From Nitrospiraceae bacterium (GTDB taxonomy: Bacteria > Nitrospirota > Nitrospiria > Nitrospirales > UBA8639): a DNA stretch of 62,491 bases. Made by a program: the position numbers and the translations under genes. The stretch spans positions 957,501-1,019,991 of the forward strand of contig JACKFE010000001.1 of assembly GCA_020632635.1 (NCBI GenBank). Direction: 5' to 3'. The first letter of the stretch is position 1. Every line of letters begins with the position of its first letter. A model generated the notes under the pieces. That model searched no databases, had not been told where the DNA came from, and worked only from the letters and a program-made list of their open reading frames with translations. Below, piece after piece: positions 18,175 to 27,822 of this stretch.

Positions 18175-18873
18175 ATGGCAAACCCCGAAGAGAAGGTACC
18201 CAACGAACACCTACTCCTTAGTCCGCTGGAAGTGGACCGGGAACAACTGCTTGCCGCTCACCGAAATTGGAAACGGAATCAGCTATCCCCGGCTTCAACA
18301 GACGGTTCCAGCGCCTTTTCTCCTTCCTCGGAAGTCCAGGAACCGGCAGAGAATCCACATCCACCTGGCCGGGATTTTTTTCAACTTGACCGACGGGAGG
18401 CCGACTTCCGTCATCAAGACCTCCGCAACGCCAATTTTCAGGAAGCCTATCTCCCCGGTGCAGATTTTGAAGGAGCGAATTTACGAGGAGCGAACTTCCA
18501 AGGGGCCAACTTACGGGGAGCTCGTTTCCATCAAGCTCAACTGGCCTGGACCAATTTTTCACAAGCGGATTTGATTTGGGCCAATTTCCGACAAGCGGAT
18601 CTCCAGGGAGTACAATTCAGAGAAGCAACCTTGCGGGGGACTACATTCCTACAGGCCAACATCAGGGCGGGGGATTTTCATTTCACTGACTGCTCGTATG
18701 CGGACTTTCAAGAAGCGAACTTGGGGGAGGCCGAGTTCCATCACGCCACCGTCGTCGGGGCCAACTTCCAGGATGCCAAGATCCAAACCACCAATTTTTC
18801 CGAGGCCAAAGGGCATCAGGAAGTCCTCCAGGGGGAAGACTCCCCATCATCGCCCACTTCTCTATTTTCGTAA
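18175..18873 (+). CDS. Pentapeptide repeat protein
   Basis: 232 aa from the ATG at 18175; a TTG five codons upstream is possible. Residues from about 75 to 215 are tandem A(D/N)(L/F)xx pentapeptides (for example GADFEGANLRGANFQGANL), which fold as a right-handed quadrilateral beta-helix. The first 70 residues are charged and not repeated. Function cannot be read from the repeat alone; some members mimic DNA and protect gyrase, many are uncharacterised. No signal peptide is seen, so it is probably cytoplasmic. It is convergent with the sigma factor gene, with 10 bp between stops. Confidence 0.85.
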   Translation: MANPEEKVPNEHLLLSPLEVDREQLLAAHRNWKRNQLSPASTDGSSAFSPSSEVQEPAENPHPPGRDFFQLDRREADFRHQDLRNANFQEAYLPGADFEGANLRGANFQGANLRGARFHQAQLAWTNFSQADLIWANFRQADLQGVQFREATLRGTTFLQANIRAGDFHFTDCSYADFQEANLGEAEFHHATVVGANFQDAKIQTTNFSEAKGHQEVLQGEDSPSSPTSLFS

Positions 18874-18883
18874 CCGGTTATTG

Positions 18884-20404
18884 TTATTGGACCGAGCCAG
18901 AAACCTGCATATACGTCCGTACGACGGCATTGCGTTGAGGTTCACGCAATTTGGCCAAGGCCCGCTCTTCAATCTGCCGAATTCGTTCGCGAGTCACGGA
19001 ATATTCCTGGCCGATCTCTTCAAGAGTGGCATCCTCCAGATGCCCAATGCCAAACCGCCGGCGAATAATATGAGCCTCCCGTGGCGTTAACGTTTGTAAT
19101 AATGACGTCACCTTGGCTTGCAGATCTGTCCGTTCGGCGGAGTAGAAGGGGGAGACGGCAGAGTGATCCTCCAAGACTTCCGACAAATTTGAACTTTCCT
19201 CATCTCCCACCGGCGTCTCAAGGGACAGTGTCCCCTGAGTTGATTCCAAAAGTGAGGAGAGTTTGTCGGATGGGATATCAAGCACACGGCTCATTTCTTC
19301 CAATTTCGGCTCTCGACCCAATTGCACCGCCAGTCGTTCCAACGTCCGTCGAACTCTGGTTAACGCATCGCAGACATGGACCGGAATCCGCACGGTCCGG
19401 GATTGATCGGCCAACGCGCGCGTAATGGCTTGGCGGATCCACCATGTCGCATAAGTGCTAAATTTATACCCCCGTTGATATTCAAACCGGTCGACCGCCC
19501 GCATGAGCCCGATGTTGCCCTCCTGAATCAGATCCAAAAGATCCAAGCCACGATGCATATACCGTTTGGCCACACTTACCACCAGCCGAAGATTTGCCTC
19601 CAACATGGCCTGTTTGGTCAACAACAACTGGGCCTTAGCCTGATCCAATTGGTGAACGCGCTCTAAAAATTTATCCGCAGGCATATGAAGGACATGCGCT
19701 TCCATCTCGGATTTTTCATGGCCAGATCCGGCTGGTGGGTCTTCCATGAGTCCCGATGCCTTAACTGATTGGAGTTGTCGTTCGGCTTCACGCACACGAT
19801 TTTCCACATGCCGGAAAAACGCAGGGTGCCAATGAATATCCGTAACGGCATCCACAAAACGCTTATATGATTTGGTATAAAGTGATTTGCTGCTCAGAGG
19901 ATGCGTGGTCTCTGCACCTGCCAGCGATCGTGCGAGTTGACTCACCAGCTCCAATTGATGGATGAGCCGTATACGCAGATCTTCCTCCTCCTGCAACAGG
20001 TCAATGACCGGAGCCTCGTCCCCTTCTTGAAGATCCTCACCCTCAGGGTCCAGCTCCTTCTCTTTCTGGACCAAATGTCGGGCCAACACCTCTCCAGCCA
20101 CCAGCTTTTGCCGTTGTTCATCAATAAACATGATACTCATAGGGAGCGAAAACAAGAGGCCCATCACTGTCCGGTTAGCCTGCTCGATTTTTTTACATAA
20201 CTCCACTTCTCCCCCACGATCCAACAAGGAAACCTGTCCAATTTCCCGTAAATACATGGGGAGTTGGTTATCTCCGGTGGGTCCGAAACCTTCCTTCTTA
20301 CTCCCCTCCGTGCCCGAGGTCGATTTCGAGAGGTCCCGTCCCTTTGTGGATTTTTTCACCGAAGGATTCCATTTGGATTTCCGAGTGGCCGAAACGGATT
20401 TCAT
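18884..20404 (-). CDS. rpoD: RNA polymerase sigma factor, RpoD/primary sigma-70 type
   Basis: 506 aa. After a basic, low-complexity N-terminus comes region 1.2 (LPMYLREIGQVSLLDRGGE, about residue 49). A non-conserved acidic region follows, then region 2 (EANLRLVVSVAKRYMHRGL, DLIQEGNIGLMRAVDRFEY, FSTYATWWIRQAITRA), region 3, and region 4 with the -35-binding helix (TLEEIGQEYSVTRERIRQIE). It lacks a typical region 1.1. The start has GGGGGAAGG upstream. It may be the housekeeping factor or one of several RpoD paralogues; the missing region 1.1 makes a paralogue possible, so the symbol is tentative. Confidence 0.85.
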   Translation of the reverse strand: MKSVSATRKSKWNPSVKKSTKGRDLSKSTSGTEGSKKEGFGPTGDNQLPMYLREIGQVSLLDRGGEVELCKKIEQANRTVMGLLFSLPMSIMFIDEQRQKLVAGEVLARHLVQKEKELDPEGEDLQEGDEAPVIDLLQEEEDLRIRLIHQLELVSQLARSLAGAETTHPLSSKSLYTKSYKRFVDAVTDIHWHPAFFRHVENRVREAERQLQSVKASGLMEDPPAGSGHEKSEMEAHVLHMPADKFLERVHQLDQAKAQLLLTKQAMLEANLRLVVSVAKRYMHRGLDLLDLIQEGNIGLMRAVDRFEYQRGYKFSTYATWWIRQAITRALADQSRTVRIPVHVCDALTRVRRTLERLAVQLGREPKLEEMSRVLDIPSDKLSSLLESTQGTLSLETPVGDEESSNLSEVLEDHSAVSPFYSAERTDLQAKVTSLLQTLTPREAHIIRRRFGIGHLEDATLEEIGQEYSVTRERIRQIEERALAKLREPQRNAVVRTYMQVSGSVQ

Positions 20405-20810
20405 GCCTTCCCCCTTTTGTTCATGATCATTGTGCTCGCTGGACGATGGGACCAGCGGCCTCCAGACTTCACGAGCAACTTGTCTTGTCTGTGAACTTGA
20501 GCAAGGGAAATGCCATGCGAAACTAGAGACTCATCCGTATCCATTATCAGTCGTTTCTTTGAACTGCATTTTTTTAATGACGGAACGCCAAAATGATTTT
20601 ACAATGACCCGTCAGGTTAATTGACAAATCAAGACCCAGCCTGGCGTCTTCATATCGAATATCATGATTTTCCACGAGGTTATCCGTAACAAATTGTCGG
20701 ATACATCGACAGTGAAAGAGAAACGAGTAGAAACAGCTACAGTTCACCATATGACCGGACGATGGTATGTATGATGAGATGCTCCTTTATCACACCATTC
20801 TTGGATATTT
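20405..20810. other. Divergent intergenic region between sigma factor and mlaA
   Basis: 406 bases containing the promoters of both flanking genes. Short open frames here have no ribosome sites and look random. No clear consensus promoter, RNA gene or terminator was identified. Confidence 0.45.
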
Positions 20811-21821
20811 ATGAAAACTTTGTTACAGTCCACCACAATTTTTGATATTGTGCGCCAGAGTGTTCCGTTGCATTTTTTCGTACGAGTCTTCTCAACCAAC
20901 CCCCTCCATATGGTTCCTTACAGTTTTCAACCTCTCACCCCCTACCGGGCAAGGACCCTCAATCTCCTTCCATTGCTTGTCGTGTTGTGGATTGCCTTGG
21001 GGTTGGGAGGATGTGCCGGCCCCGAACAACAGACCAACACCCAAGCAGGGATTTTACAGACGGAGGCCGCCAGTCACGATACGGCGGAACACCTCGAGGG
21101 CACTGAGAAGGATTTGCTGGACGAACCCTTTGATCCATTCGACGAAGATCGGGGGAATCAGGTCGAGGAATATGATCCGATTGAACCCGTGAATTCAGCG
21201 ATTTTTGAATTTAACTATCGTCTGGATAAATACGTCGTTAAACCGGTAGCCAAAGTCTATAATTTCTTCATTCCACCGGACGTCCAACAAAGTATCTCCA
21301 ACGTATTTCAAAATATCCGGTTCGTCCCCCGTCTTTTTAATAATCTCTTTCAGGGAAAATTCAAAGGAGCCGGCATTGAAATGAGCCGATTCCTTGTGAA
21401 TAGCACGCTCGGAGTGGGCGGGCTCTTCGACCCCGCCGGGATCATGTTTGACCTAAAAACCCCTCCCGAGGATCTCGGGCAAACCCTTGGGAAATATGGA
21501 GTCCCCAATGGCCCCTATCTCATGCTGCCCCTGTTAGGACCCTTCACCTTGCGGGATGGCATCGGCTTTTTGGGAGACAGCTTGCTCGATCCCTTTAACT
21601 GGTTGGTCCTCCCCATTATAGAAATTGCCGACGCCCCTCGCCTCGTTCAACATGACCCGACTATTGCATTTTCCCGATTGGGGATGCAGGCTGAGGAAAC
21701 AGTGAACGCCCGTGCACTCACCCTGGAAAAATTCCAAGGTGTTGAAGAAGGCACTCTGGACCTTTATGGATCAGTACGGAATGCCTACTATCAACAACGG
21801 TTTAAGGCCATCCAAGAATAA
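20811..21821 (+). CDS. mlaA: MlaA (VacJ) family outer-membrane lipoprotein
   Basis: MlaA removes mislocalised phospholipids from the outer leaflet of the outer membrane and passes them to the Mla shuttle. The 336-aa frame has a lipoprotein signal with the lipobox LGGC and then a variable acidic stretch. The MlaA core follows: YDPIEPVNSAIFEFNYRLDKYV, NVFQNIRFVPRLFNNLFQGK, NSTLGVGGLFDPA and LGKYGVPNGPYLMLPLLGP. The start could be the ATG at 20910, which would put the signal peptide at a normal distance from the N-terminus; neither start has a strong ribosome site. The remaining mla genes are not in this window. Confidence 0.9.
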   Translation: MKTLLQSTTIFDIVRQSVPLHFFVRVFSTNPLHMVPYSFQPLTPYRARTLNLLPLLVVLWIALGLGGCAGPEQQTNTQAGILQTEAASHDTAEHLEGTEKDLLDEPFDPFDEDRGNQVEEYDPIEPVNSAIFEFNYRLDKYVVKPVAKVYNFFIPPDVQQSISNVFQNIRFVPRLFNNLFQGKFKGAGIEMSRFLVNSTLGVGGLFDPAGIMFDLKTPPEDLGQTLGKYGVPNGPYLMLPLLGPFTLRDGIGFLGDSLLDPFNWLVLPIIEIADAPRLVQHDPTIAFSRLGMQAEETVNARALTLEKFQGVEEGTLDLYGSVRNAYYQQRFKAIQE

Positions 21822-21964
21822 GGTTGTTCAGGCGGTCTGCTAAATGGGATGGGACCAGCATAGCCATTCCCCTCCGACTTTGCCCTGAAGCCTCCAAGAC
21901 TTAATCCCAAAAACCCGGTATCATAAACCTGAACCATGGATATTCCATCTCCAAGGCAGACAGG

Positions 21965-23119
21965 ATGAGGACACCCTCACCCCCGTCCTCGTTTCAATCA
22001 CCGGCGGCACAGTTCCTTCTGATGGCTGCCGCCTTCATGGTCGTCGTCGCCGGCATGCGGGCGGCAGAGGCGATTCTCGTGCCGTTGTTGGTTGCAGGAT
22101 TTCTCGCCATTATCAGCGCATCTCCCGTCTTTTGGCTCCGACAAAAAGGGCTTCCTGCCGCACTCGCTGCCTCTGTGGTTGTCTTTGGAGTCGTGGGCGT
22201 GGGATTTGTCTTCATCTTGATCATTGGGTCCTCCCTGGATGATTTTTCCAGTGCCATCCCCCGCTATCAAGCGCGTCTGACGGAGGAGATTGCCCCACTC
22301 GGGCAATGGATTCAGGGATTGGGCTTTCAGCTCAATGAAGAGATGTTATTGAAATCCATTGATCCTGGCGCCTCAATGCGATTAGTGGCCAAAATGCTTT
22401 CCGGAGTTGGCGGCATCCTGACCAATTCGTTTCTTATTCTGTTAACGGTCATTTTCATTCTGTTTGAAGCCTCAAGCTTTCAACAAAAAGTCCGGGCAGC
22501 ATTGGGTGATCCCAAAGGCACCCTCCCCCAGTTCCAAAAAATTATTGATGCCGTCAATAATTATCTCGCCATCAAAACGCTAGTCAGCGTGGCAACCGGA
22601 GTGATCGTCGCCATTTGGGTGGCAATATTAGGAATTGATTTTCCGGTGATCTGGGGACTCCTGGCATTCCTCCTGAATTATATTCCCAATTTAGGATCGA
22701 TTATTGCCGCAGTGCCGCCCGTCCTGTTGGGCTATATCCAATTTGGCCTGGGACGGGCAGTCCTCGTGGCCATAGGATTTATCATCGTCAATGTGGTTTT
22801 CGGAAACGCCGTGGAGCCCAGATTGATGGGCCGAAAGTTAGGCCTATCTACTCTAGTAGTGTTCTTATCATTGATCTTTTGGGGTTGGGTCTGGGGACCC
22901 GTCGGCATGTTGCTTTCTGTTCCCATGACCATGGTCGTCAAAATCGCCCTGGGAAGTAGTCCGACCACTCAATGGATCAGTATTCTGCTGGATTCGGAGA
23001 CGGCGGCGTACTCCACCAAACAGACTTCGTCCAAGACGGCCCCTTCGCCCGAAACACCATCCCCGCCAACCCAAACAGCCACCCACCTCTCGATGAACGT
23101 CAAAGAATCGCCAAGATAG
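21965..23119 (+). CDS. AI-2E family transporter (PerM/TqsA-like permease)
   Basis: 384 aa with about eight hydrophobic segments in the arrangement of the AI-2E exporter family: paired N-terminal helices, a soluble portion with QARLTEEIAPL, and a C-terminal group containing GLLAFLLNYIPNLGSIIA and the VEPRLMGRKLGLS motif that marks the family. Known members export the quorum signal AI-2 or act in Na+/H+ antiport, so the substrate is open. The last 50 residues are a Pro/Thr/Ser-rich tail. It follows mlaA in the same direction with 143 bp between, so it may have its own promoter. Confidence 0.9.
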   Translation: MRTPSPPSSFQSPAAQFLLMAAAFMVVVAGMRAAEAILVPLLVAGFLAIISASPVFWLRQKGLPAALAASVVVFGVVGVGFVFILIIGSSLDDFSSAIPRYQARLTEEIAPLGQWIQGLGFQLNEEMLLKSIDPGASMRLVAKMLSGVGGILTNSFLILLTVIFILFEASSFQQKVRAALGDPKGTLPQFQKIIDAVNNYLAIKTLVSVATGVIVAIWVAILGIDFPVIWGLLAFLLNYIPNLGSIIAAVPPVLLGYIQFGLGRAVLVAIGFIIVNVVFGNAVEPRLMGRKLGLSTLVVFLSLIFWGWVWGPVGMLLSVPMTMVVKIALGSSPTTQWISILLDSETAAYSTKQTSSKTAPSPETPSPPTQTATHLSMNVKESPR

Positions 23120-23192
23120 CTTCTGGGATTGTTGAATAATGCGATTTTCAAAGGCCATCTTTTCCCCTTACGCCCTCGGTCATCAACTCCGA

Positions 23193-23315
23193 GGGGCGGT
23201 TCAAAAAAGTCCGTTCAGCAAGGCCGCAGCCATTATTCTGCGCGGAGCGTATGAATAATACGTGAACACAGAACAATGGCGAGAACGCCGCTGACGGATT
23301 TTTTTGAACCGCCCC
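23193..23315. repeat. 123-bp imperfect palindromic element (MITE-like)
   Basis: The outer 21 bases (GGGGCGGTTCAAAAAA at the left) are the reverse complement of the right end except for one base. Inside, a second pairing segment centred near 23250 (CCATTATTCTG against CAGAACAATGG) continues the symmetry. The whole can fold into one long hairpin. It has no open frame of its own and lies between the permease gene and the DUF2868 gene. Size and form fit a non-autonomous mobile element or a large intergenic palindrome. No second copy was noticed in this window. Confidence 0.75.
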
Positions 23316-23404
23316 CTTCTCTTTGTTTCCCTCCAACGATTCCAGTACGATACCATCATTCTCATCGTTCAAACCGCCACCAATCTCACATTCTCGTATA
23401 CCGA

Positions 23405-24889
23405 ATGATCCCCAGCCATCTTGCAAAAATTTTATGGGTCCAAGCACTGGAGGAATCGGACCCCCAGGGCGCGTTTCTTCCTCTTTCAACCCGCCATCAT
23501 GCCACCCAACAGGCCCGTGCCGAACACCCCATCCCGGCAACCAATTTCGCTCAAGGCTCTCTGGCCTTTCTTGAAACGCGCACTCATACGATCTGGGGGT
23601 TTTTATGCCAAGCCTATCCAGGGTTGCAGGCAGCCTGGCCTAGCCGAACCTGCCCACTCTCGGCTTGGATCGTCGGCGTCCCAGCACTTCTGGCAGGATT
23701 GTTGGTGAACGGACTGGGCACCTCACAACGCGTGAATCTCTTGAATTTCCCATTGCTTCTCTTACTCCTGTGGAATTTGGGAATCTATCTTGGGTCAGCC
23801 ATTTTGTGTGTCAGGTCATCCTCCGGCGCCAGGGCTTGGCTGGAGCTGCCCGCTCATTGGACATCCAACCTAGCGAGGGGGTTGAGCCCCTCCGCCAGCC
23901 CAAGCAGGAAGCCGCTGGATTCCCCGACCGTTCAGTGGATACACCATGCCACGCAACGCTTTCTTACCGCCTACTGGCAACAAACCCGGCATCTTTGGAC
24001 TCAACAACTCCGCCAATACCTCCATCTGGGAGCGGCCTGTATGGCCTTGGGAATCGTATTGGGTTTGTATATCCGTGGACTGGCACTGGACTATCAAGCC
24101 ACCTGGGAAAGCACCTTTCTGTCGGCAAATCAGGTACACTCCCTTCTCCAAATCCTGTTAGGCCCCGCGGCCTGGCTGCTTCACTATCCATTTCCATCCG
24201 TCGCCGAAATCTCTAATCTTCAATCCCCACAACATGGGCCTGCGGCTCAGTGGATTCACCTCTGGGCTCTCACCACCTTGGCTGTCATTGTCATTCCACG
24301 AAGCCTGATGGCCTGGCTTGGGCTCCGATCACTTGAGCACGACCGGAAGGCATTCCACTTACCGCTCCAGGATCCCTATTTCGGACATTTGCTGGCACCG
24401 GATCGGGGACAGGGCGTACAAGTCATCATCATACCCTATAGCTACCAGCCATCATCCAGGGCCAAGGCTTTTTTGGAAACATCCTTCTTGGATCTCTTTG
24501 GAAATCTTGCCGACTTGACTTGGGAACCTCCCGTGCCCTTCGGTCAAGAAGCTCCTCGTGTGCCGGGAGCCTCTTCACCAGCACGAACCTTCGTGGCGAT
24601 CTTCAATGCCGGACAAACTCCTGAAGAGGAAGTCCACGGGGAATGGCTCCACCAACTCCAAACCACCTGGCTTTCAGAAAATCCTCATTCCCAGATCCTG
24701 CTTCTTCTTGATGAAGAGCCATACGGTCAAATCGTCGACCCAGCCCGCATGGCCGAGCGTCGCCAAGCCTGGCAGCGCTTGAGCACCCCATACCATCTAC
24801 CCCTCGTGCCGTTTGACGTGGCCAACAACACGTCACAGGACCAATTTCTGAAACAGGCCCAAGCCAGCCTCTGGCCAAGAGAACGGTAG
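23405..24889 (+). CDS. DUF2868 membrane protein
   Basis: 494 aa from the ATG at 23405. The longer frame from 23276 would run through the palindromic element and is rejected. The protein has several hydrophobic segments (about residues 98-145 and 220-350) separated by basic loops, and a soluble C-terminal part with alternating strands and helices (VQVIIIPYSYQP, TFVAIFNAG, SQILLLLDEEPYG), as in DUF2868. It is encoded directly before a DUF3482 GTPase, with seven bases between. These two families are repeatedly found as neighbours and probably form one membrane-linked GTPase unit of unknown role. Confidence 0.82.
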   Translation: MIPSHLAKILWVQALEESDPQGAFLPLSTRHHATQQARAEHPIPATNFAQGSLAFLETRTHTIWGFLCQAYPGLQAAWPSRTCPLSAWIVGVPALLAGLLVNGLGTSQRVNLLNFPLLLLLLWNLGIYLGSAILCVRSSSGARAWLELPAHWTSNLARGLSPSASPSRKPLDSPTVQWIHHATQRFLTAYWQQTRHLWTQQLRQYLHLGAACMALGIVLGLYIRGLALDYQATWESTFLSANQVHSLLQILLGPAAWLLHYPFPSVAEISNLQSPQHGPAAQWIHLWALTTLAVIVIPRSLMAWLGLRSLEHDRKAFHLPLQDPYFGHLLAPDRGQGVQVIIIPYSYQPSSRAKAFLETSFLDLFGNLADLTWEPPVPFGQEAPRVPGASSPARTFVAIFNAGQTPEEEVHGEWLHQLQTTWLSENPHSQILLLLDEEPYGQIVDPARMAERRQAWQRLSTPYHLPLVPFDVANNTSQDQFLKQAQASLWPRER

Positions 24890-24896
24890 GATATCC

Positions 24897-26333
24897 TTGG
24901 AAACCCCATCCACCACCCTCACCCTCTCCCTGATTTCCCATACCAATATGGGGAAAACCACCTTGGCCCGCACGCTCCTACGCCGCGATGTGGGTCAAGT
25001 GCTGGATCAAGCCCATGTGACCCTACACAATGAACAATTTACCCTGCTCGAAACCCCGGACGGCCTGCGGCTGAACCTCTGGGATACGCCCGGGTTCGGG
25101 AATAGCCATAAGCTGTTGAAGCGTCTTCAAGGCCGAACGAATCCCATCGGCTGGGTCGTCTCGCAAGTCTGGGATCGTCTGGCGGATAAACCTTTTTGGT
25201 GTAGTCAGCAAGCCATTCAAAACGTGCGGGATGAAGCCGACGTGGTGCTGTATCTCGTCAATGCCACGGAAGAACCCGCCATGGCCGGGTACCTTCAACC
25301 GGAATTGGACCTGCTCAGCTGGTTAAATAAACCCGTCATCGTGCTCCTCAATCAAACCGGGTTGGTCGATCAAGATCGGCACCGACACCTGGAAGCCCGC
25401 TGGAAGCATCACTGGGCCACCCAGCCAATCATTCACGATGTCATGAGTTTGGATGCCTTCACCCGATGCTGGGTCCAGGAAGGCTTGCTATGGGGAAGAC
25501 TGATCCACATACTTCCCGAAGATCGACGCTCCCTCATGAAAACCATGGCTGACGCCTGGCTCGAGCATAATCTGCGCATCCTTCACACGGCTATGCGCCA
25601 CATCGCTCACCTGCTCATTCAAACCGCGCGCGACGCGGAAACCCTGCCGGAGGAACGCACCGCTCCTTCGAAAAAATCGCTGGTCCGGCGGGCTATTCAG
25701 GCGATGGACCAGCGGTTAACCCAACGGATTATTTCCCTGACGACTCACCTCATCACTCTGCATAGCCTCTCCGGCGAAGGGGGGCAGACCCTTCAATCCC
25801 GTTTGGAAGACGTGACCGTCCCGGGAGAACGAAAGCCCTGGGAAGAAGAAAGCTTTTGGGGCGGACTGGTGAGCGGCGCCATGGCGGGGTTGGCCTCTGA
25901 CTTGGCCACTGGCGGCCTCTCCCACGGTTTGTTCGCCCTGGGGGGAGCCATCCTGGGTGCCCTGGGAGGAACCGCCTACGCCAAAAGTCAGGATGAGGGG
26001 GATCCACAGCGAATTTCGTGGATACCGGATTTTCTGGATCGGCAAACCCGAGATGCCCTCTTACGCTACTTGGCCGTCACCCATTGTGGTCGCGGACGGG
26101 GAGACTATTCCGATCCCCGGGAATTTCCGCTCTTCTGGCAGCAAGCCACCGAAGAGATCTTGGCCCAACACACCTCTACCCTTCACCAAGCCTGGATTCT
26201 GGCCAGAGCCCCTCTCCGCGACAACCAGCCGGATGAAGCGGAAACTTTTCTGATTCCCATTCTGTCCACCATGGCCCAGCAAATCTTGTTGAAGTTCTAT
26301 CCCGAAGCCAAAGAGTGGTTGGGCCAGCCATAG
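24897..26333 (+). CDS. DUF3482 GTPase (Era/YfjP-like) paired with DUF2868
   Basis: 478 aa starting at a TTG codon at 24897; an ATG exists only further in, inside the P-loop. The N-terminal 190 residues are a TRAFAC GTPase domain: P-loop SHTNMGKTT, switch II DTPGF, and LLNQTG in place of the usual NKxD motif. The P-loop lacks the canonical first Gly. The C-terminal DUF3482 part has helices and a Gly-rich hydrophobic stretch (GLVSGAMAGLASDLATGG, about residues 324-345), which suggests membrane insertion or contact. It is coupled to the DUF2868 gene and convergent with the HD-GYP gene. Confidence 0.85.
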   Translation: METPSTTLTLSLISHTNMGKTTLARTLLRRDVGQVLDQAHVTLHNEQFTLLETPDGLRLNLWDTPGFGNSHKLLKRLQGRTNPIGWVVSQVWDRLADKPFWCSQQAIQNVRDEADVVLYLVNATEEPAMAGYLQPELDLLSWLNKPVIVLLNQTGLVDQDRHRHLEARWKHHWATQPIIHDVMSLDAFTRCWVQEGLLWGRLIHILPEDRRSLMKTMADAWLEHNLRILHTAMRHIAHLLIQTARDAETLPEERTAPSKKSLVRRAIQAMDQRLTQRIISLTTHLITLHSLSGEGGQTLQSRLEDVTVPGERKPWEEESFWGGLVSGAMAGLASDLATGGLSHGLFALGGAILGALGGTAYAKSQDEGDPQRISWIPDFLDRQTRDALLRYLAVTHCGRGRGDYSDPREFPLFWQQATEEILAQHTSTLHQAWILARAPLRDNQPDEAETFLIPILSTMAQQILLKFYPEAKEWLGQP

Positions 26334-26406
26334 GAAAACAGACAGGCTCTGCCTCTTTAGCCGGAGGCATCACCCCGAAAAAATCTGGAAAGTGAACGGG
26401 AGCGGG

Positions 26407-27822
26407 TCAGTGCCGTAAGGCCGGCTTCAGAAATCGGCTCCGACGGCTGTTCGCGGCGGCTGTCGCCCCTTCGGTGGCATGCGCAAACATGGCCATTCGT
26501 CTGGGACTTAAATAGGCCAGCATTTGAGTCGGAACCTGTTTGGGATGCAGGGCTTTTTTGATTTCCAGGTGAGGTTCACGGGATAAATTGACCAAAAGCC
26601 CATCATTTCGACATAACCAGGGAGCATAGAGGAGGACGACAGGCCGTGCCGGGTTTTCGATATTGAGGGAAGACACAATCCCCATAAACCCATCGCTCAA
26701 CTCCACCAAGGTCCCAGGCGGAAAGACGCCGATGGCCTGCACCAACCCTTGAATCGCATGTGGGCAATATTTGGGAGATTCACTATTGACCACCACATGA
26801 CGGTACAAACGGGAAAGTGCCTCGTGAGGGTTCAGACTCGTTTCCGGATTGGGGGCATTGCACAATTCATCAAATCGATCGGCAGCCATGACGATTCTGG
26901 TGCATAGACTCAATTGTTCTCCGGAGAGGCCCTTGGGAAATCCCGAGCCATCGCACCGCTCATGATGTTGAGCAATGATATCCAAGACGGTTTGTCCGGT
27001 TTCCTGATAGCAGGCCATTAATTGTCTCCCGAGTTCGGGATGCAGATTCCCCAATTCCGGGTCAGCTTGGACTTTAATCCCAGCCGTGACAAATTTCACC
27101 TTCATCGGCAGGGCTCGATAGCCCACGTCATGAAAAAGGGCACCACGTCCCAATTCCATCAGCGCATCATGGTCCAGTTCGAATTGTCGGCCGATTAATA
27201 GCGAGAGCGTACAGACATTCAAGGCATGTTCGGAAAGCCCCCACGCCACCCCGTTGCTGCCCACGATATCGATCATGGACATGGCGGTTTTCGGATGTTG
27301 GATCGCTTGAAGAATACTGGAAACCATCAGGTCAGCGGACTTTAACCCCGACGAACGCCGGCCGCTGAGTTGCTTAAAGACCTCATTCCCCTGGCCCAGA
27401 ATTTTTTGGTAAGCCCCTTCAACTTTACGAAGGTGGTTCTGAAACTCGTGATAATCCTCGCGCCGATCCAGCAATTCGGACAGCGACGATTCTGGGATTA
27501 ACCCATCATTGGGTTTGGTTCCGGCATCATCCGATACGGTGAAGTCTTCCTCCCCGTCGGTCGGGTCCAACTCCGGGTCCATCTCCAGAGTGGACGATTC
27601 CTCCTGGATTGCCGATTCGGCATTTTCCTCCTCAACGGAATCCGACCGGTCAGGATCATACAATATGGTGACATTGGTTAATCCATGAATAGTTGCCAAA
27701 TCTTCTTTGGATTTAATTTTAAACGTATTGGTGGGAAAGGGGTGGCTAAACCACGATCCCTCAATTTTGACGAATGTGCCCAGTTGGAGCACGTTCCGAT
27801 CTTCGACTTCAATAAAAGACAT
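26407..27822 (-). CDS. HD-GYP-type phosphohydrolase with N-terminal DUF3391
   Basis: 471 aa. The ATG at 27822 is chosen because GGCAGG precedes it and residue 2 starts the DUF3391 domain; the frame is open 40 codons further up. An acidic linker (about residues 80-135) leads to the HD domain. HD-GYP signatures are EHALNVC, LFHDVGY, HPELGRQLM and IIAQHHERCDGSGFP. The GYP motif is GFP here, and the rest of HHExxDGxGxP is intact. Family members hydrolyse cyclic di-GMP. Activity is likely, as Tyr-to-Phe is a mild change, but not certain. The C-terminal region is beta-rich and ends in a basic tail. Confidence 0.87.
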   Translation of the reverse strand: MSFIEVEDRNVLQLGTFVKIEGSWFSHPFPTNTFKIKSKEDLATIHGLTNVTILYDPDRSDSVEEENAESAIQEESSTLEMDPELDPTDGEEDFTVSDDAGTKPNDGLIPESSLSELLDRREDYHEFQNHLRKVEGAYQKILGQGNEVFKQLSGRRSSGLKSADLMVSSILQAIQHPKTAMSMIDIVGSNGVAWGLSEHALNVCTLSLLIGRQFELDHDALMELGRGALFHDVGYRALPMKVKFVTAGIKVQADPELGNLHPELGRQLMACYQETGQTVLDIIAQHHERCDGSGFPKGLSGEQLSLCTRIVMAADRFDELCNAPNPETSLNPHEALSRLYRHVVVNSESPKYCPHAIQGLVQAIGVFPPGTLVELSDGFMGIVSSLNIENPARPVVLLYAPWLCRNDGLLVNLSREPHLEIKKALHPKQVPTQMLAYLSPRRMAMFAHATEGATAAANSRRSRFLKPALRH

